Below are positions 1 to 5,023 of a stretch of 5,023 nt of DNA, one piece after another (the first letter of the stretch is position 1; each line of letters starts with the position of its first letter). The notes under the pieces are model-generated. The model saw nothing but the letters and a program-made list of their open reading frames with translations. It was not told the origin of the DNA and ran no database searches. Both the position numbers and the translations under genes were made by a program. Source of the stretch: Cellvibrionaceae bacterium (GTDB lineage: Bacteria; Pseudomonadota; Gammaproteobacteria; Pseudomonadales; Cellvibrionaceae); the NCBI GenBank assembly GCA_027012915.1, contig JALUYN010000600.1, forward strand, positions 1 through 5,023, written 5' to 3'.

Positions 1-231
1 ATCTAACAGCAAAACAACAGGCAATAAGCCCTCATTCAAGGGCAAAGCGGAGCGCGATACGATTTTGCTGCTTAAGCCACAACGGGCAGCCGCTCGGGAA
101 AAAAGATCTGGCGTAAGTGAATCGACCACAGGCAAGCCCGACAAGAGCGCATCTTCGGATGCAGAACAACCGTGAAAGCGCCCCATGTAGAGCAAGCATT
201 CCAACAAATGATCGGTTTTGGTAGTAGTCAT
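1..231 (-). CDS. Type I secretion ABC transporter (LssB/LapB type), N-terminal fragment
   Basis: This is the first 77 codons of an inner-membrane permease/ATPase that would power one-step export of a large protein; the rest lies beyond the left edge. I translated it by hand from ATG at 231. A TAG stop lies immediately upstream in frame, so this is the first possible start. The ribosome site is weak (GAGAG about 14 bases upstream). The fragment opens with DHLLECLLYMGRFHG and continues through GLPVVDSLTPDLFSRAAARC to LLPVVLLLD, the pattern I know from the degenerate C39-peptidase-like domain of LssB/LapB transporters. Aligned by eye to true C39 peptidases (DCGxAC), the catalytic cysteine position is His8, so the domain should not cleave a leader and may instead help recognise substrate, as in HlyB. 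It follows the TolC-OmpA gene by 92 bases on the same strand, which fits an operon. The transmembrane and nucleotide-binding domains are not visible. Confidence 0.85.
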   Translation of the reverse strand, partial: MTTTKTDHLLECLLYMGRFHGCSASEDALLSGLPVVDSLTPDLFSRAAARCGLSSKIVSRSALPLNEGLLPVVLLLD

Positions 232-323
232 CTAAAACAGGGCTGCTCTCAACGGGGGATATCGCCCAAGTATATACAATACTCAGGCAATTAATACCTT
301 ATAAATCAAAGCACTATAGTGAT
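232..323 (-). other. Spacer between tolC-ompA and the transporter gene
   Basis: This 92-base, AT-rich gap separates two same-strand secretion genes. It holds three small dyads: CACTATAGTG (312-321, perfect 10-base palindrome), AGTAT/ATACT (269-273 and 279-283), and GGG-g-GATATC-g-CCC (254-267). None is followed by a T run, so I do not call a terminator. A TATACT hexamer lies on the minus strand, but no convincing -35 element stands before it. An internal promoter is possible but unsupported, and read-through from the upstream gene is the simpler view. Confidence 0.4.
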
Positions 324-2234
324 CTAGTAGGCCCACCCCGGATTTGCCTCGCCACCGCCGTTCAACGTGCCCTTTTCCGCGTCGTAGCGAAGATTGGTGA
401 AATCGGAGAGTCGGGGTTTGCGACCAGGTACATTGGCTTCCAGCACCAACTCGACACGACGGTTTTGGGAGCGCCCCTCGTGGGTAGTATTGCTAGCCAG
501 CGGCTGGGATTCACCGTAACCCTTGACCTGCAGTCGGGAACCTTCAACACCCAATTCGACAGTCAGGTAGCGTTTTACCGCCTCAGCGCGGCTTTGCGAC
601 AAGACCTGATTGTACGCATCGGAACCGCGATCATCTGTATGACCTTCAATGACACCATTCAAGCTAGGGTACTTAGCGAGAAAATCGGCTGCATCTTTCA
701 AATTTGAATGGATCGCTTGGGCGATTACTGAAGAATTGTATTCAAAATTCACGTTCAAATTAAACGCGGCTTTGCCATCCGGGCTTCTGCGAAAACGCGG
801 GTCATCAAACAGATCGTTGATCAGCTTGTCATTGTCGATATCATCCTGATCCGGCAATTCAGTGGAACAACTGCCAAATCCCTCCTCGCCCGAATCATCG
901 CGCTTGAGATCCAGTTCAGACAACTCTTCAAAACCATAACCGTTCAAAGAAAAGGACTTGAGCAATAGCCCCATAGCCTCCAAAGTTCGCGCCTTGGACA
1001 GCTGAAGATCAGTCTCGGCGTTAGTCAGAGTACGACGGGTTTCAAAATACTCGTTCTCTGTATCCAGTAGATCCAACAACGTGCGCTGACCTATATCAAA
1101 CTGTTTACGATAAGCAGTTCTGGCCTTGCCAATCGCTTCTTGATTGCGATTCAAATAACGCACCTGCTTCTGCTGAGCCGCAATATCATTGTGAGCAATC
1201 AGCACTTTCTGACGGATATCACGGCAGGCCTTGTCGCGAAGAGAACGGGCTCGATTCATCAACTCATGAGACTGGCGAATAGAAGCACTGTCTGAACCAC
1301 CGTTGTAAATATTGTAGGTCATCACCAGCTCAACGGCCTGCTCTTCGAATAAGCCTTCCTGACCACTGGTATCGTGCGCCAATTCCTGTCGCAAGCGTAA
1401 ATCCAGACGCGGCATCATCGCCGACTTCTTGCGCTTCATTTCCGCTCGCGCGGCACGAATCCGTTCGATAGCAGCACTCAGTTGAGGGCTATTTTGGAAG
1501 GCTCCTTCAAGCGCCTGCAACCTGGCCTCAGGGATAAGATCACCCATAAAATCAGGCTCTTCCAATGAACGCGCGGGAGCAATACCAACCAGTCGATGAA
1601 AACGAACAGTAACATCGTGCAGATTGGTTCGCTCAGTCAACAGATTGGACTCGGACAATGCCAAGCGCCCCGACGCTTGCTCCAGATCTACGCGCCTCCC
1701 CAACCCCGAGGTTACGCGCTCTTCAATATCATCGAAGATCAATCTGTGCTGAATGTAGTTCTCCTTGGCCAACACCACCAACTCGCGATAGCGCAATACA
1801 TCGTAATACGCCTGCACTACCTGCAGAGCAATATCCTCCGATGATTGGCGAAAATCGTAATAGCTGGCCAGTTTTTCATGGTCCAGGCGAGCCACTTCAT
1901 TGCGGGTACTGAAGCCATCAAACAGCATCTGAGTCAAGGTCAGGCGTGTACTATCGGGGTGATAGGCATCGCTTGATCGCACGGGGGTATCAACTTTTTC
2001 ACGCCCAGCCTCTGCGTTAAGGTCGATAGAAGGGTAGTAGCCACCGCGGGCAACGCGCTGCTCTTCAACTGACGCTTTCAGCTTATACCAATCGGCCATG
2101 ATCTCGGGCGAATTAGCAACGGCTTCTGAAACAGCTTCTCGCAGGGATGTTACTGACGAGGCACTGCTTACACCGGCAGCAGCAAATAACATGAAGCCTG
2201 ATACACAAGCCGCAATGCTTCGTTTTAACATCAT
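324..2234 (-). CDS. TolC-family type I secretion outer-membrane protein fused to an OmpA-like domain
   Basis: This predicted outer-membrane exit duct of a type I secretion system has 636 residues. I chose ATG at 2234 (a second ATG follows at 2231) because AAGGGA lies 6 to 9 bases upstream and a signal peptide follows directly: positive MMLKRS, a hydrophobic core, and a likely cut after Ala25 (VSSA/SS). An upstream in-frame TTG at 2291 would bury the signal. The two TolC repeats span roughly residues 31-221 and 239-426. The first contains LFDGFSTRNEV (104-114), the second YNIYNGGSDSASIRQ (307-321), and the hallmark GQRTLLDLLDTENEYFETRR starts at 382. An acidic linker (about 428-490) leads to an OmpA-like domain (about 491-600). 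Its peptidoglycan-binding motif NQVLSQSRAEAV is at 542-553. Asp534 (in GHTD) and Arg549 match the pair that grips diaminopimelate in OmpA. A 36-residue tail follows. Ordinary TolC proteins, about 450-500 residues, lack this domain. TolC and OmpA assignments are firm; adhesin export is inferred from AggA/BpfA-type loci. Confidence 0.93.
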   Translation of the reverse strand: MMLKRSIAACVSGFMLFAAAGVSSASSVTSLREAVSEAVANSPEIMADWYKLKASVEEQRVARGGYYPSIDLNAEAGREKVDTPVRSSDAYHPDSTRLTLTQMLFDGFSTRNEVARLDHEKLASYYDFRQSSEDIALQVVQAYYDVLRYRELVVLAKENYIQHRLIFDDIEERVTSGLGRRVDLEQASGRLALSESNLLTERTNLHDVTVRFHRLVGIAPARSLEEPDFMGDLIPEARLQALEGAFQNSPQLSAAIERIRAARAEMKRKKSAMMPRLDLRLRQELAHDTSGQEGLFEEQAVELVMTYNIYNGGSDSASIRQSHELMNRARSLRDKACRDIRQKVLIAHNDIAAQQKQVRYLNRNQEAIGKARTAYRKQFDIGQRTLLDLLDTENEYFETRRTLTNAETDLQLSKARTLEAMGLLLKSFSLNGYGFEELSELDLKRDDSGEEGFGSCSTELPDQDDIDNDKLINDLFDDPRFRRSPDGKAAFNLNVNFEYNSSVIAQAIHSNLKDAADFLAKYPSLNGVIEGHTDDRGSDAYNQVLSQSRAEAVKRYLTVELGVEGSRLQVKGYGESQPLASNTTHEGRSQNRRVELVLEANVPGRKPRLSDFTNLRYDAEKGTLNGGGEANPGWAY

Positions 2235-2240
2235 TAACGT

Positions 2241-2246
2241 TCCCTT
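2241..2246 (-). promoter_or_regulatory. Ribosome binding site of tolC-ompA
   Basis: On the minus strand AAGGGA lies 6 bases before ATG 2234 and 9 before ATG 2231. This supports a start here rather than at the in-frame TTG at 2291. A second AGGGA lies a few bases further upstream (2251-2255 region), so the site is a tandem. Confidence 0.7.
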
Positions 2247-2260
2247 AAATTCCCTAATAG

Positions 2261-2291
2261 TTGCGCCACATTCAACGGCAGCCCGGCGCAA
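2261..2291 (-). repeat. Inverted repeat in the tolC-ompA leader
   Basis: TTGCGCC (2261-2267) and GGCGCAA (2285-2291) form a perfect 7-base stem around a 17-base loop. It lies in the predicted untranslated leader of the minus-strand gene, about 15 bases upstream of the ribosome binding site. There is no T run after it, so it is not a typical terminator. It could shape translation or message stability, but no function is shown by the sequence alone. Confidence 0.45.
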
Positions 2292-2292
2292 A

Positions 2293-2307
2293 GCTGAACC
2301 CCTCAGC
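2293..2307 (-). repeat. Small hairpin near the predicted 5' end of the tolC-ompA message
   Basis: GCTGA (2293-2297) and TCAGC (2303-2307) pair perfectly over 5 bases with a 5-base loop, read GGGGT on the minus-strand RNA. If transcription starts near 2312, this hairpin sits almost at the message 5' end. Such structures often protect against decay, but that is inference. Confidence 0.35.
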
Positions 2308-2318
2308 GCCGAAATGGC

Positions 2319-2347
2319 ATTTTATTCAACATAAAAAGTAAACACAA
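2319..2347 (-). promoter_or_regulatory. Candidate sigma70 promoter for tolC-ompA
   Basis: Read on the minus strand, TTGTGT (2347-2342) is followed after exactly 17 bases by TAAAAT (2324-2319). The -10 element matches TATAAT at 5 of 6 positions; the -35 matches TTGACA at 3 of 6. The predicted start of transcription is near 2312, giving a leader of about 78 bases. A weak -35 is what one expects of an activator-dependent promoter, and an FNR-type box lies upstream at a suitable distance. Confidence 0.5.
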
Positions 2348-2366
2348 TTTTCCACCAGGCCCACAC

Positions 2367-2380
2367 ATGATTTAAATCAA
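2367..2380. promoter_or_regulatory. FNR/Anr-type binding site
   Basis: The plus strand reads ATGATTTAAATCAA and the minus strand TTGATTTAAATCAT. This matches the FNR/Anr consensus TTGAT-N4-ATCAA at 9 of 10 defined positions, with a 12-base perfect palindrome at its core (2368-2379). Its centre (2373.5) is about 61.5 bases upstream of the predicted start of the leftward promoter, a classic activating (class I) position for this family. It is about 73 bases upstream of the weaker rightward promoter. CRP-type sites (TGTGA-N6-TCACA) fit less well. Being AT-rich, the match could be chance, but its place between divergent genes supports it. Confidence 0.5.
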
Positions 2381-2411
2381 TCAGCGGCTCATAGAGGCGA
2401 TAAACGCATTC

Positions 2412-2440
2412 TTGGCAGAACTTTCCCCCGGGATTAAGCT
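2412..2440 (+). promoter_or_regulatory. Weak candidate promoter for the 112-residue protein gene
   Basis: TTGGCA (2412-2417, 4 of 6 to the -35 consensus) is followed after 17 bases by TAAGCT (2435-2440, only 3 of 6 to the -10). An alternative -10, TACACT at 2440-2445, matches better but sits 22 bases away. The expected start near 2447 would leave a short leader of about 30 bases. Confidence 0.3.
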
Positions 2441-2477
2441 ACACTCCGAATCATTAATAACCGTGGAGCGTGAGCCA

Positions 2478-2816
2478 ATGCCGTATATTATCCGAAATCA
2501 GGCGTCCGAGATAATCGCCTTGGTTCGGGATGCCCCATTCGATAACGCTGAGTTCTTAAGCGCCGATCATCCAGACGTATCTGCCTTCATATCAGAAGAC
2601 GGCGAGCGAGGTGCTCAACGCGCGCTGGCAGAAAGCGATTTAAACCTGGCTCGTGTCATTGAAGACGTCATTCAGCTGCTGGTGCACAAAAACACCATTA
2701 TGTTTACTGAACTGCCGCCGGCGGTGCAACTCAAACTGCTCAACCGCGAAAAACTGAGACATTCCCTTCAGGAAAGCTCTCAGAACCTGTGGGACGAAGA
2801 CGAAGGATTGATCTGA
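2478..2816 (+). CDS. Conserved small acidic protein of unknown function
   Basis: This 112-residue soluble protein has no signal peptide or membrane segment. I chose ATG at 2478 because GGAG lies 9 bases upstream (2465-2468). An upstream in-frame TTG at 2412 overlaps the candidate promoter and adds an unlikely extension. From memory the pattern resembles a Pseudomonas-type family that databases often label 'tryptophan synthase subunit beta like': a short N-terminal MPYIIRNQ strand, a DHPDV segment (30-34), a central SDLNLARVIEDVIQLLVHKN helix (53-72), FTELPPAVQLKLLNR (76-90), and an acidic end, DEDEGLI. That label is misleading: the protein is far smaller than TrpB and shows no pyridoxal-phosphate lysine motif. 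It may pair with a partner protein through its helices, but no activity can be assigned. It diverges from the secretion genes and precedes the aldehyde dehydrogenase by 77 bases, possibly co-transcribed. Confidence 0.85.
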   Translation: MPYIIRNQASEIIALVRDAPFDNAEFLSADHPDVSAFISEDGERGAQRALAESDLNLARVIEDVIQLLVHKNTIMFTELPPAVQLKLLNREKLRHSLQESSQNLWDEDEGLI

Positions 2817-2840
2817 ACCTCGTCCATCTGTCTAGCGCGG

Positions 2841-2869
2841 CTGATTGTATGCTCTGAATCCATTTTAAT
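2841..2869 (+). promoter_or_regulatory. Weak candidate promoter for the aldehyde dehydrogenase gene
   Basis: CTGATT (2841-2846) and TTTAAT (2864-2869) are 17 bases apart. The -10 matches at 5 of 6 positions, the -35 at only 3. Transcription would begin near 2876, just ahead of the GGAGG ribosome site at 2882-2886. No terminator is visible between the upstream gene and here, so read-through is equally possible. Confidence 0.25.
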
Positions 2870-2893
2870 CACCCCCCGCCCGGAGGTATCTCT

Positions 2894-4393
2894 ATGACCC
2901 AGAACACCTTGCAGGATTGGCAGAAAAAAGCTGCCGAGCTCACGATTGAGGGACGCGCCTATATCAACGGCCAGTATGTCGATGCACTGTCTGGCGATAC
3001 ACGCCCTACCTACAACCCGGCTACCGGAGCAAAGCTCGCAGACGTCGCTAACTGTGGACCTGAAGATGCCGACAAGGCGGTATCCATTGCACGCCAGGCC
3101 TTTGAATCCGGTGTGTGGTCGGACATGGCACCAGCGGATCGCAAAATGGTATTGGTGCGATGGGCAGAACTGATCGAACAACACGCAGAAGAAATTGCCC
3201 TGCTCGAAACTCTGGATGTCGGCAAGCCCATCGCCGACACGACCGATGTGGACGTCCCCTCCGCTGCGCGAACCATTCGCTGGACTGGTGAAGCAATCGA
3301 TAAGGTATACGAAGAAATTTCTGCCACCCCCAAAGGTACGCTCAGCTTGATTACTCGCCTGCCTCTGGGCGTGGTCGCAGCCATCGTTCCCTGGAATTTT
3401 CCACTATCGACAACCGCCTGGAAAATAGCGCCATCACTGGCCACTGGCAACTCGGTTATCGTCAAACCGGCCTCCAACACCCCACTGACAGCGATTCGCA
3501 TTGCACAATTGGCCTCTGAAGCGGGGCTGCCCGATGGCGTGCTCCAAGTACTTCCCGGACCCGGAGGGAAACTCGGTGCCCATATTGCCAACCATATGGA
3601 TATAGACGGCCTGACCTTTACCGGCTCTACCCCTGTGGGCAAACAACTGATGGAGTACTCGGGGCAATCCAACCTAAAACGCACATTTCTGGAACTGGGT
3701 GGCAAGAGCCCCAATATCGTGTTCGCCGACGCCGACCTGGAACAAGCTGCCAGTATGGCCGCAACTGCCGTGTTCTATAACGGCGGCCAAACATGTACCG
3801 CAGGAACCCGCTTGCTGATTGAGGAATCCATACACGATGAATTTATCGCTAAAGTCATTGAACATGCCAAAGACTGGATGCCCGGCAACCCACTGGACCC
3901 TGAAACTGCTATGGGCCCCATGGTAGACCAGGGACAATACAATACCGTGGCGGAATACGTGCGCATTGGCCAGGAGGAAGGTTGCCACGTGGCATTTGGC
4001 GGTGGTCGCGTAACCCTGGGTGACGGCGATAACGGCTTTTATCACGAGCCAACCATTTTTACCGGAGTCAACAATAAACACCGTATCGCTCAGGAAGAGA
4101 TCTTTGGTCCGGTTATGTCGGTTATACCGTTCAAAACAGCAGAAGAAGCAGTCGCCATCGCCAACGACTCCATATTCGGGTTAGCGGGAGCTGTCTGGTC
4201 CAAGGACATCAATAAAGCACTGAGCGTCGCCGAACAGGTACGTGTTGGCACTATGGGCATCAACAATTACTTCGGTGGCGATATAACAGTGCCCTTCGGC
4301 GGTTTCAAGCAGTCTGGTAATGGCCGCGACAAATCCATGCACGCCTTCGACGACTACACAGAACTGAAAACCACCTGGATTGAATTTTCTTAA
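2894..4393 (+). CDS. NAD(P)-dependent aldehyde dehydrogenase, PuuC/KauB-like
   Basis: This full-length 499-residue cytoplasmic enzyme of the ALDH superfamily oxidises an aldehyde to its acid. The start is secured by GGAGG (2882-2886) 7 bases before ATG. Visible landmarks are the PWNFP motif with Asn168 (oxyanion), Lys191 of the cofactor site, the FTGST turn (242-246), the general base Glu267 in LELGGKSP, the nucleophile Cys301 in GGQTCTAG, EEIFGPV (401-407, Glu402 expected to touch the nicotinamide ribose), and the C-terminal PFGGFKQSGNGRDKS stretch. From memory the whole sequence resembles PuuC (gamma-glutamyl-aminobutyraldehyde) and KauB (4-guanidinobutyraldehyde) dehydrogenases of polyamine and arginine breakdown, especially IEGRAYINGQY, ALLETLDVGKPI and the C-terminus. 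It differs in having KPAS where those have KPSE, which may change cofactor choice. No polyamine genes lie beside it, so the substrate is uncertain; betaine, gamma-aminobutyraldehyde or general aldehydes remain possible. Confidence 0.93.
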   Translation: MTQNTLQDWQKKAAELTIEGRAYINGQYVDALSGDTRPTYNPATGAKLADVANCGPEDADKAVSIARQAFESGVWSDMAPADRKMVLVRWAELIEQHAEEIALLETLDVGKPIADTTDVDVPSAARTIRWTGEAIDKVYEEISATPKGTLSLITRLPLGVVAAIVPWNFPLSTTAWKIAPSLATGNSVIVKPASNTPLTAIRIAQLASEAGLPDGVLQVLPGPGGKLGAHIANHMDIDGLTFTGSTPVGKQLMEYSGQSNLKRTFLELGGKSPNIVFADADLEQAASMAATAVFYNGGQTCTAGTRLLIEESIHDEFIAKVIEHAKDWMPGNPLDPETAMGPMVDQGQYNTVAEYVRIGQEEGCHVAFGGGRVTLGDGDNGFYHEPTIFTGVNNKHRIAQEEIFGPVMSVIPFKTAEEAVAIANDSIFGLAGAVWSKDINKALSVAEQVRVGTMGINNYFGGDITVPFGGFKQSGNGRDKSMHAFDDYTELKTTWIEFS

Positions 4394-4410
4394 TCAAAGC
4401 ACGGGAGCGA

Positions 4411-4440
4411 GGGGACGGAGCAGCAAAATTACTCCGCCCC
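4411..4440. terminator. GC-rich hairpin between converging genes, possible terminator
   Basis: GGGG-A-CGGAG (4411-4420) pairs with CTCCG-CCCC (4432-4440) over 9 base pairs with one bulged A, around an 11-base loop. It lies 17 bases after the dehydrogenase stop and 22 bases beyond the phospholipase stop on the other strand. No T run follows on either strand, so it is not a classic intrinsic terminator. It may act with Rho, or simply protect the 3' ends of both messages. Confidence 0.45.
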
Positions 4441-4462
4441 ACTAGAGGAAGTCTACTAAGCT

Positions 4463-5023
4463 CTAGCTAGCCTTCTTCTCTGTACTCAGGCTCGCCCGGG
4501 ACGATTTGTTGTACACAAAGTCCGATTCATATGAACGCAGAATATCTTCCAGGGTATGGCCTATCTTGGTTTGGGTGCGAATCATTTCCAGTTTGGGCCA
4601 GGTAGAGCGCTCCCCCATTAACATCAACTTTCTAATATCGTCCGACGTCAGATGCGCCAGAATCTTCAACGGATTATTAAAGCGCTGGGACGGAAGAATA
4701 TTGATATCGCCAACATAATCCTGATTCACAATCGACAGCAGCATATTCGAGGCCTTGGTCAGCAGTGGGCTGCGGGTCATAGGCTTCTGCATGATATCCA
4801 GACTGGTGTTCAACCAAATTCGCGCAGTACTCACCGCCGCATACTGCAATTGTGATACAGGCCCCGGTTTGCGATGACTATCGCTCAGGAACGGTAATAC
4901 ATGAGGATTGGTCTGACTCACAATATAGTGATTTACCGCGTATAACCGCGCGAGGCGTTTGGCGGGTAGATCATCACTTACAGAGCCATCTACCCACTTG
5001 CGGCTGGGGAGATAAGCCTGCCG
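4463..5023 (-). CDS. Patatin-like phospholipase with DUF3336 architecture, C-terminal fragment
   Basis: This is the last 186 residues of a lipid acyl hydrolase whose start lies past the right edge. The frame stays open to the last base of the window, so the GTG at 4921 is internal and not a start. The fragment begins RQAYLPSRKWVDGSVSDDLP. The Asp in WVDGS (residue 12, codon 4988-4990) should be the catalytic aspartate of the patatin Ser-Asp pair; the GxSxG serine lies outside. SDDLPAKRLARLYAVNH and SQTNPHVLPF follow, then GDINILP (105-111), and GERSTWPKLEMIRTQTKIG (137-155) closes the conserved part. I recall this arrangement from bacterial DUF3336 patatin proteins related to yeast Tgl3/4/5 lipases, where DUF3336 sits at the N-terminus and is not visible here. 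The last 25 or so residues are Ser/Lys-rich and probably flexible. It converges with the dehydrogenase gene and has no evident functional link to it. Confidence 0.88.
   Translation of the reverse strand, partial: RQAYLPSRKWVDGSVSDDLPAKRLARLYAVNHYIVSQTNPHVLPFLSDSHRKPGPVSQLQYAAVSTARIWLNTSLDIMQKPMTRSPLLTKASNMLLSIVNQDYVGDINILPSQRFNNPLKILAHLTSDDIRKLMLMGERSTWPKLEMIRTQTKIGHTLEDILRSYESDFVYNKSSRASLSTEKKAS

Noticed and set aside
312..321. Perfect palindrome CACTATAGTG just after the tolC-ompA stop
   Set aside because: Ten bases with no loop, no T run and no second copy in the window; too short to call a terminator or operator.
2235..2291. Longer tolC-ompA reading frame starting at TTG 2291
   Set aside because: It adds 19 residues before a clear signal peptide, lacks a convincing ribosome site, and overlaps the leader inverted repeat; ATG 2234 with AAGGGA is better.
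2413..2430. Possible sigma54 promoter (TGGCA followed by a C-rich stretch)
   Set aside because: The required GC/TGC at the -12 element is absent at the fixed spacing.
2412..2477. Upstream TTG start for the 112-residue protein
   Set aside because: The extension overlaps the candidate promoter, and ATG 2478 has GGAG at good spacing and gives the expected family N-terminus.
2780..3184. 134-residue open frame on the minus strand across the 2817-2893 gap
   Set aside because: Most of it is antisense to two supported genes, its composition is unlike a normal protein (many Cys/His/Arg scattered), and no ribosome site was evident.
3010..3714. 234-residue open frame on the minus strand inside the dehydrogenase gene
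   Set aside because: It lies antisense to a well-conserved full-length enzyme, has no recognisable motif and looks like a coding-frame shadow.
4394..4462. Classic intrinsic terminator between the converging genes
   Set aside because: The hairpin is real but neither strand has a T run after it, so it is listed only as a possible terminator.
4463..4921. A complete 152-residue gene starting at GTG 4921
   Set aside because: The frame is open upstream to the window edge and encodes recognisable patatin sequence including WVDGS, so this is only the C-terminal part of a longer protein.

Overview
The window looks like ordinary chromosomal DNA of a Gram-negative gammaproteobacterium, plausibly a marine member of the Pseudomonadales/Cellvibrionales. 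The evidence is an outer-membrane TolC-type protein with a cleavable signal peptide, a peptidoglycan-binding OmpA domain, a patatin/DUF3336 phospholipase, a PuuC/KauB-type aldehyde dehydrogenase, and a small acidic protein that resembles a family I know mainly from Pseudomonas-type genomes. Coding density is high and base composition looks even. I see no insertion sequence, CRISPR array, tRNA or rRNA.

Left half, minus strand (positions 1-2234): a type I secretion locus. A 636-residue TolC-family outer-membrane channel carries a fused C-terminal OmpA-like domain. It is followed 92 bases downstream by the first 77 codons of a LssB/LapB-type type I secretion ABC transporter, which runs off the left edge. 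Its N-terminal C39-like domain lacks the catalytic cysteine. This pairing is typical of loci that export very large adhesins (LapA/BpfA type). The adhesin, the membrane fusion protein and any LapD/LapG regulators would lie outside the window.

Middle (2235-2477): a 243-base divergent control region. It holds a near-perfect FNR/Anr-type box, a good sigma70-like promoter reading left into the secretion genes, a weaker promoter reading right, and two hairpins plus two AGGGA motifs in the predicted leader of the tolC-ompA gene. By inference, the secretion operon could respond to oxygen and possibly to RsmA/CsrA.

Right half (2478-5023): a 112-residue conserved protein of unknown function and a 499-residue aldehyde dehydrogenase, both on the plus strand. 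They converge on the C-terminal part of a patatin-like phospholipase on the minus strand, which runs off the right edge. A GC-rich hairpin lies between the converging genes. The dehydrogenase and phospholipase have no evident link to secretion.

The most notable items are the TolC-OmpA fusion and the FNR-type site at a canonical activating distance from its predicted promoter. I do not see a wholly new system in the visible bases.
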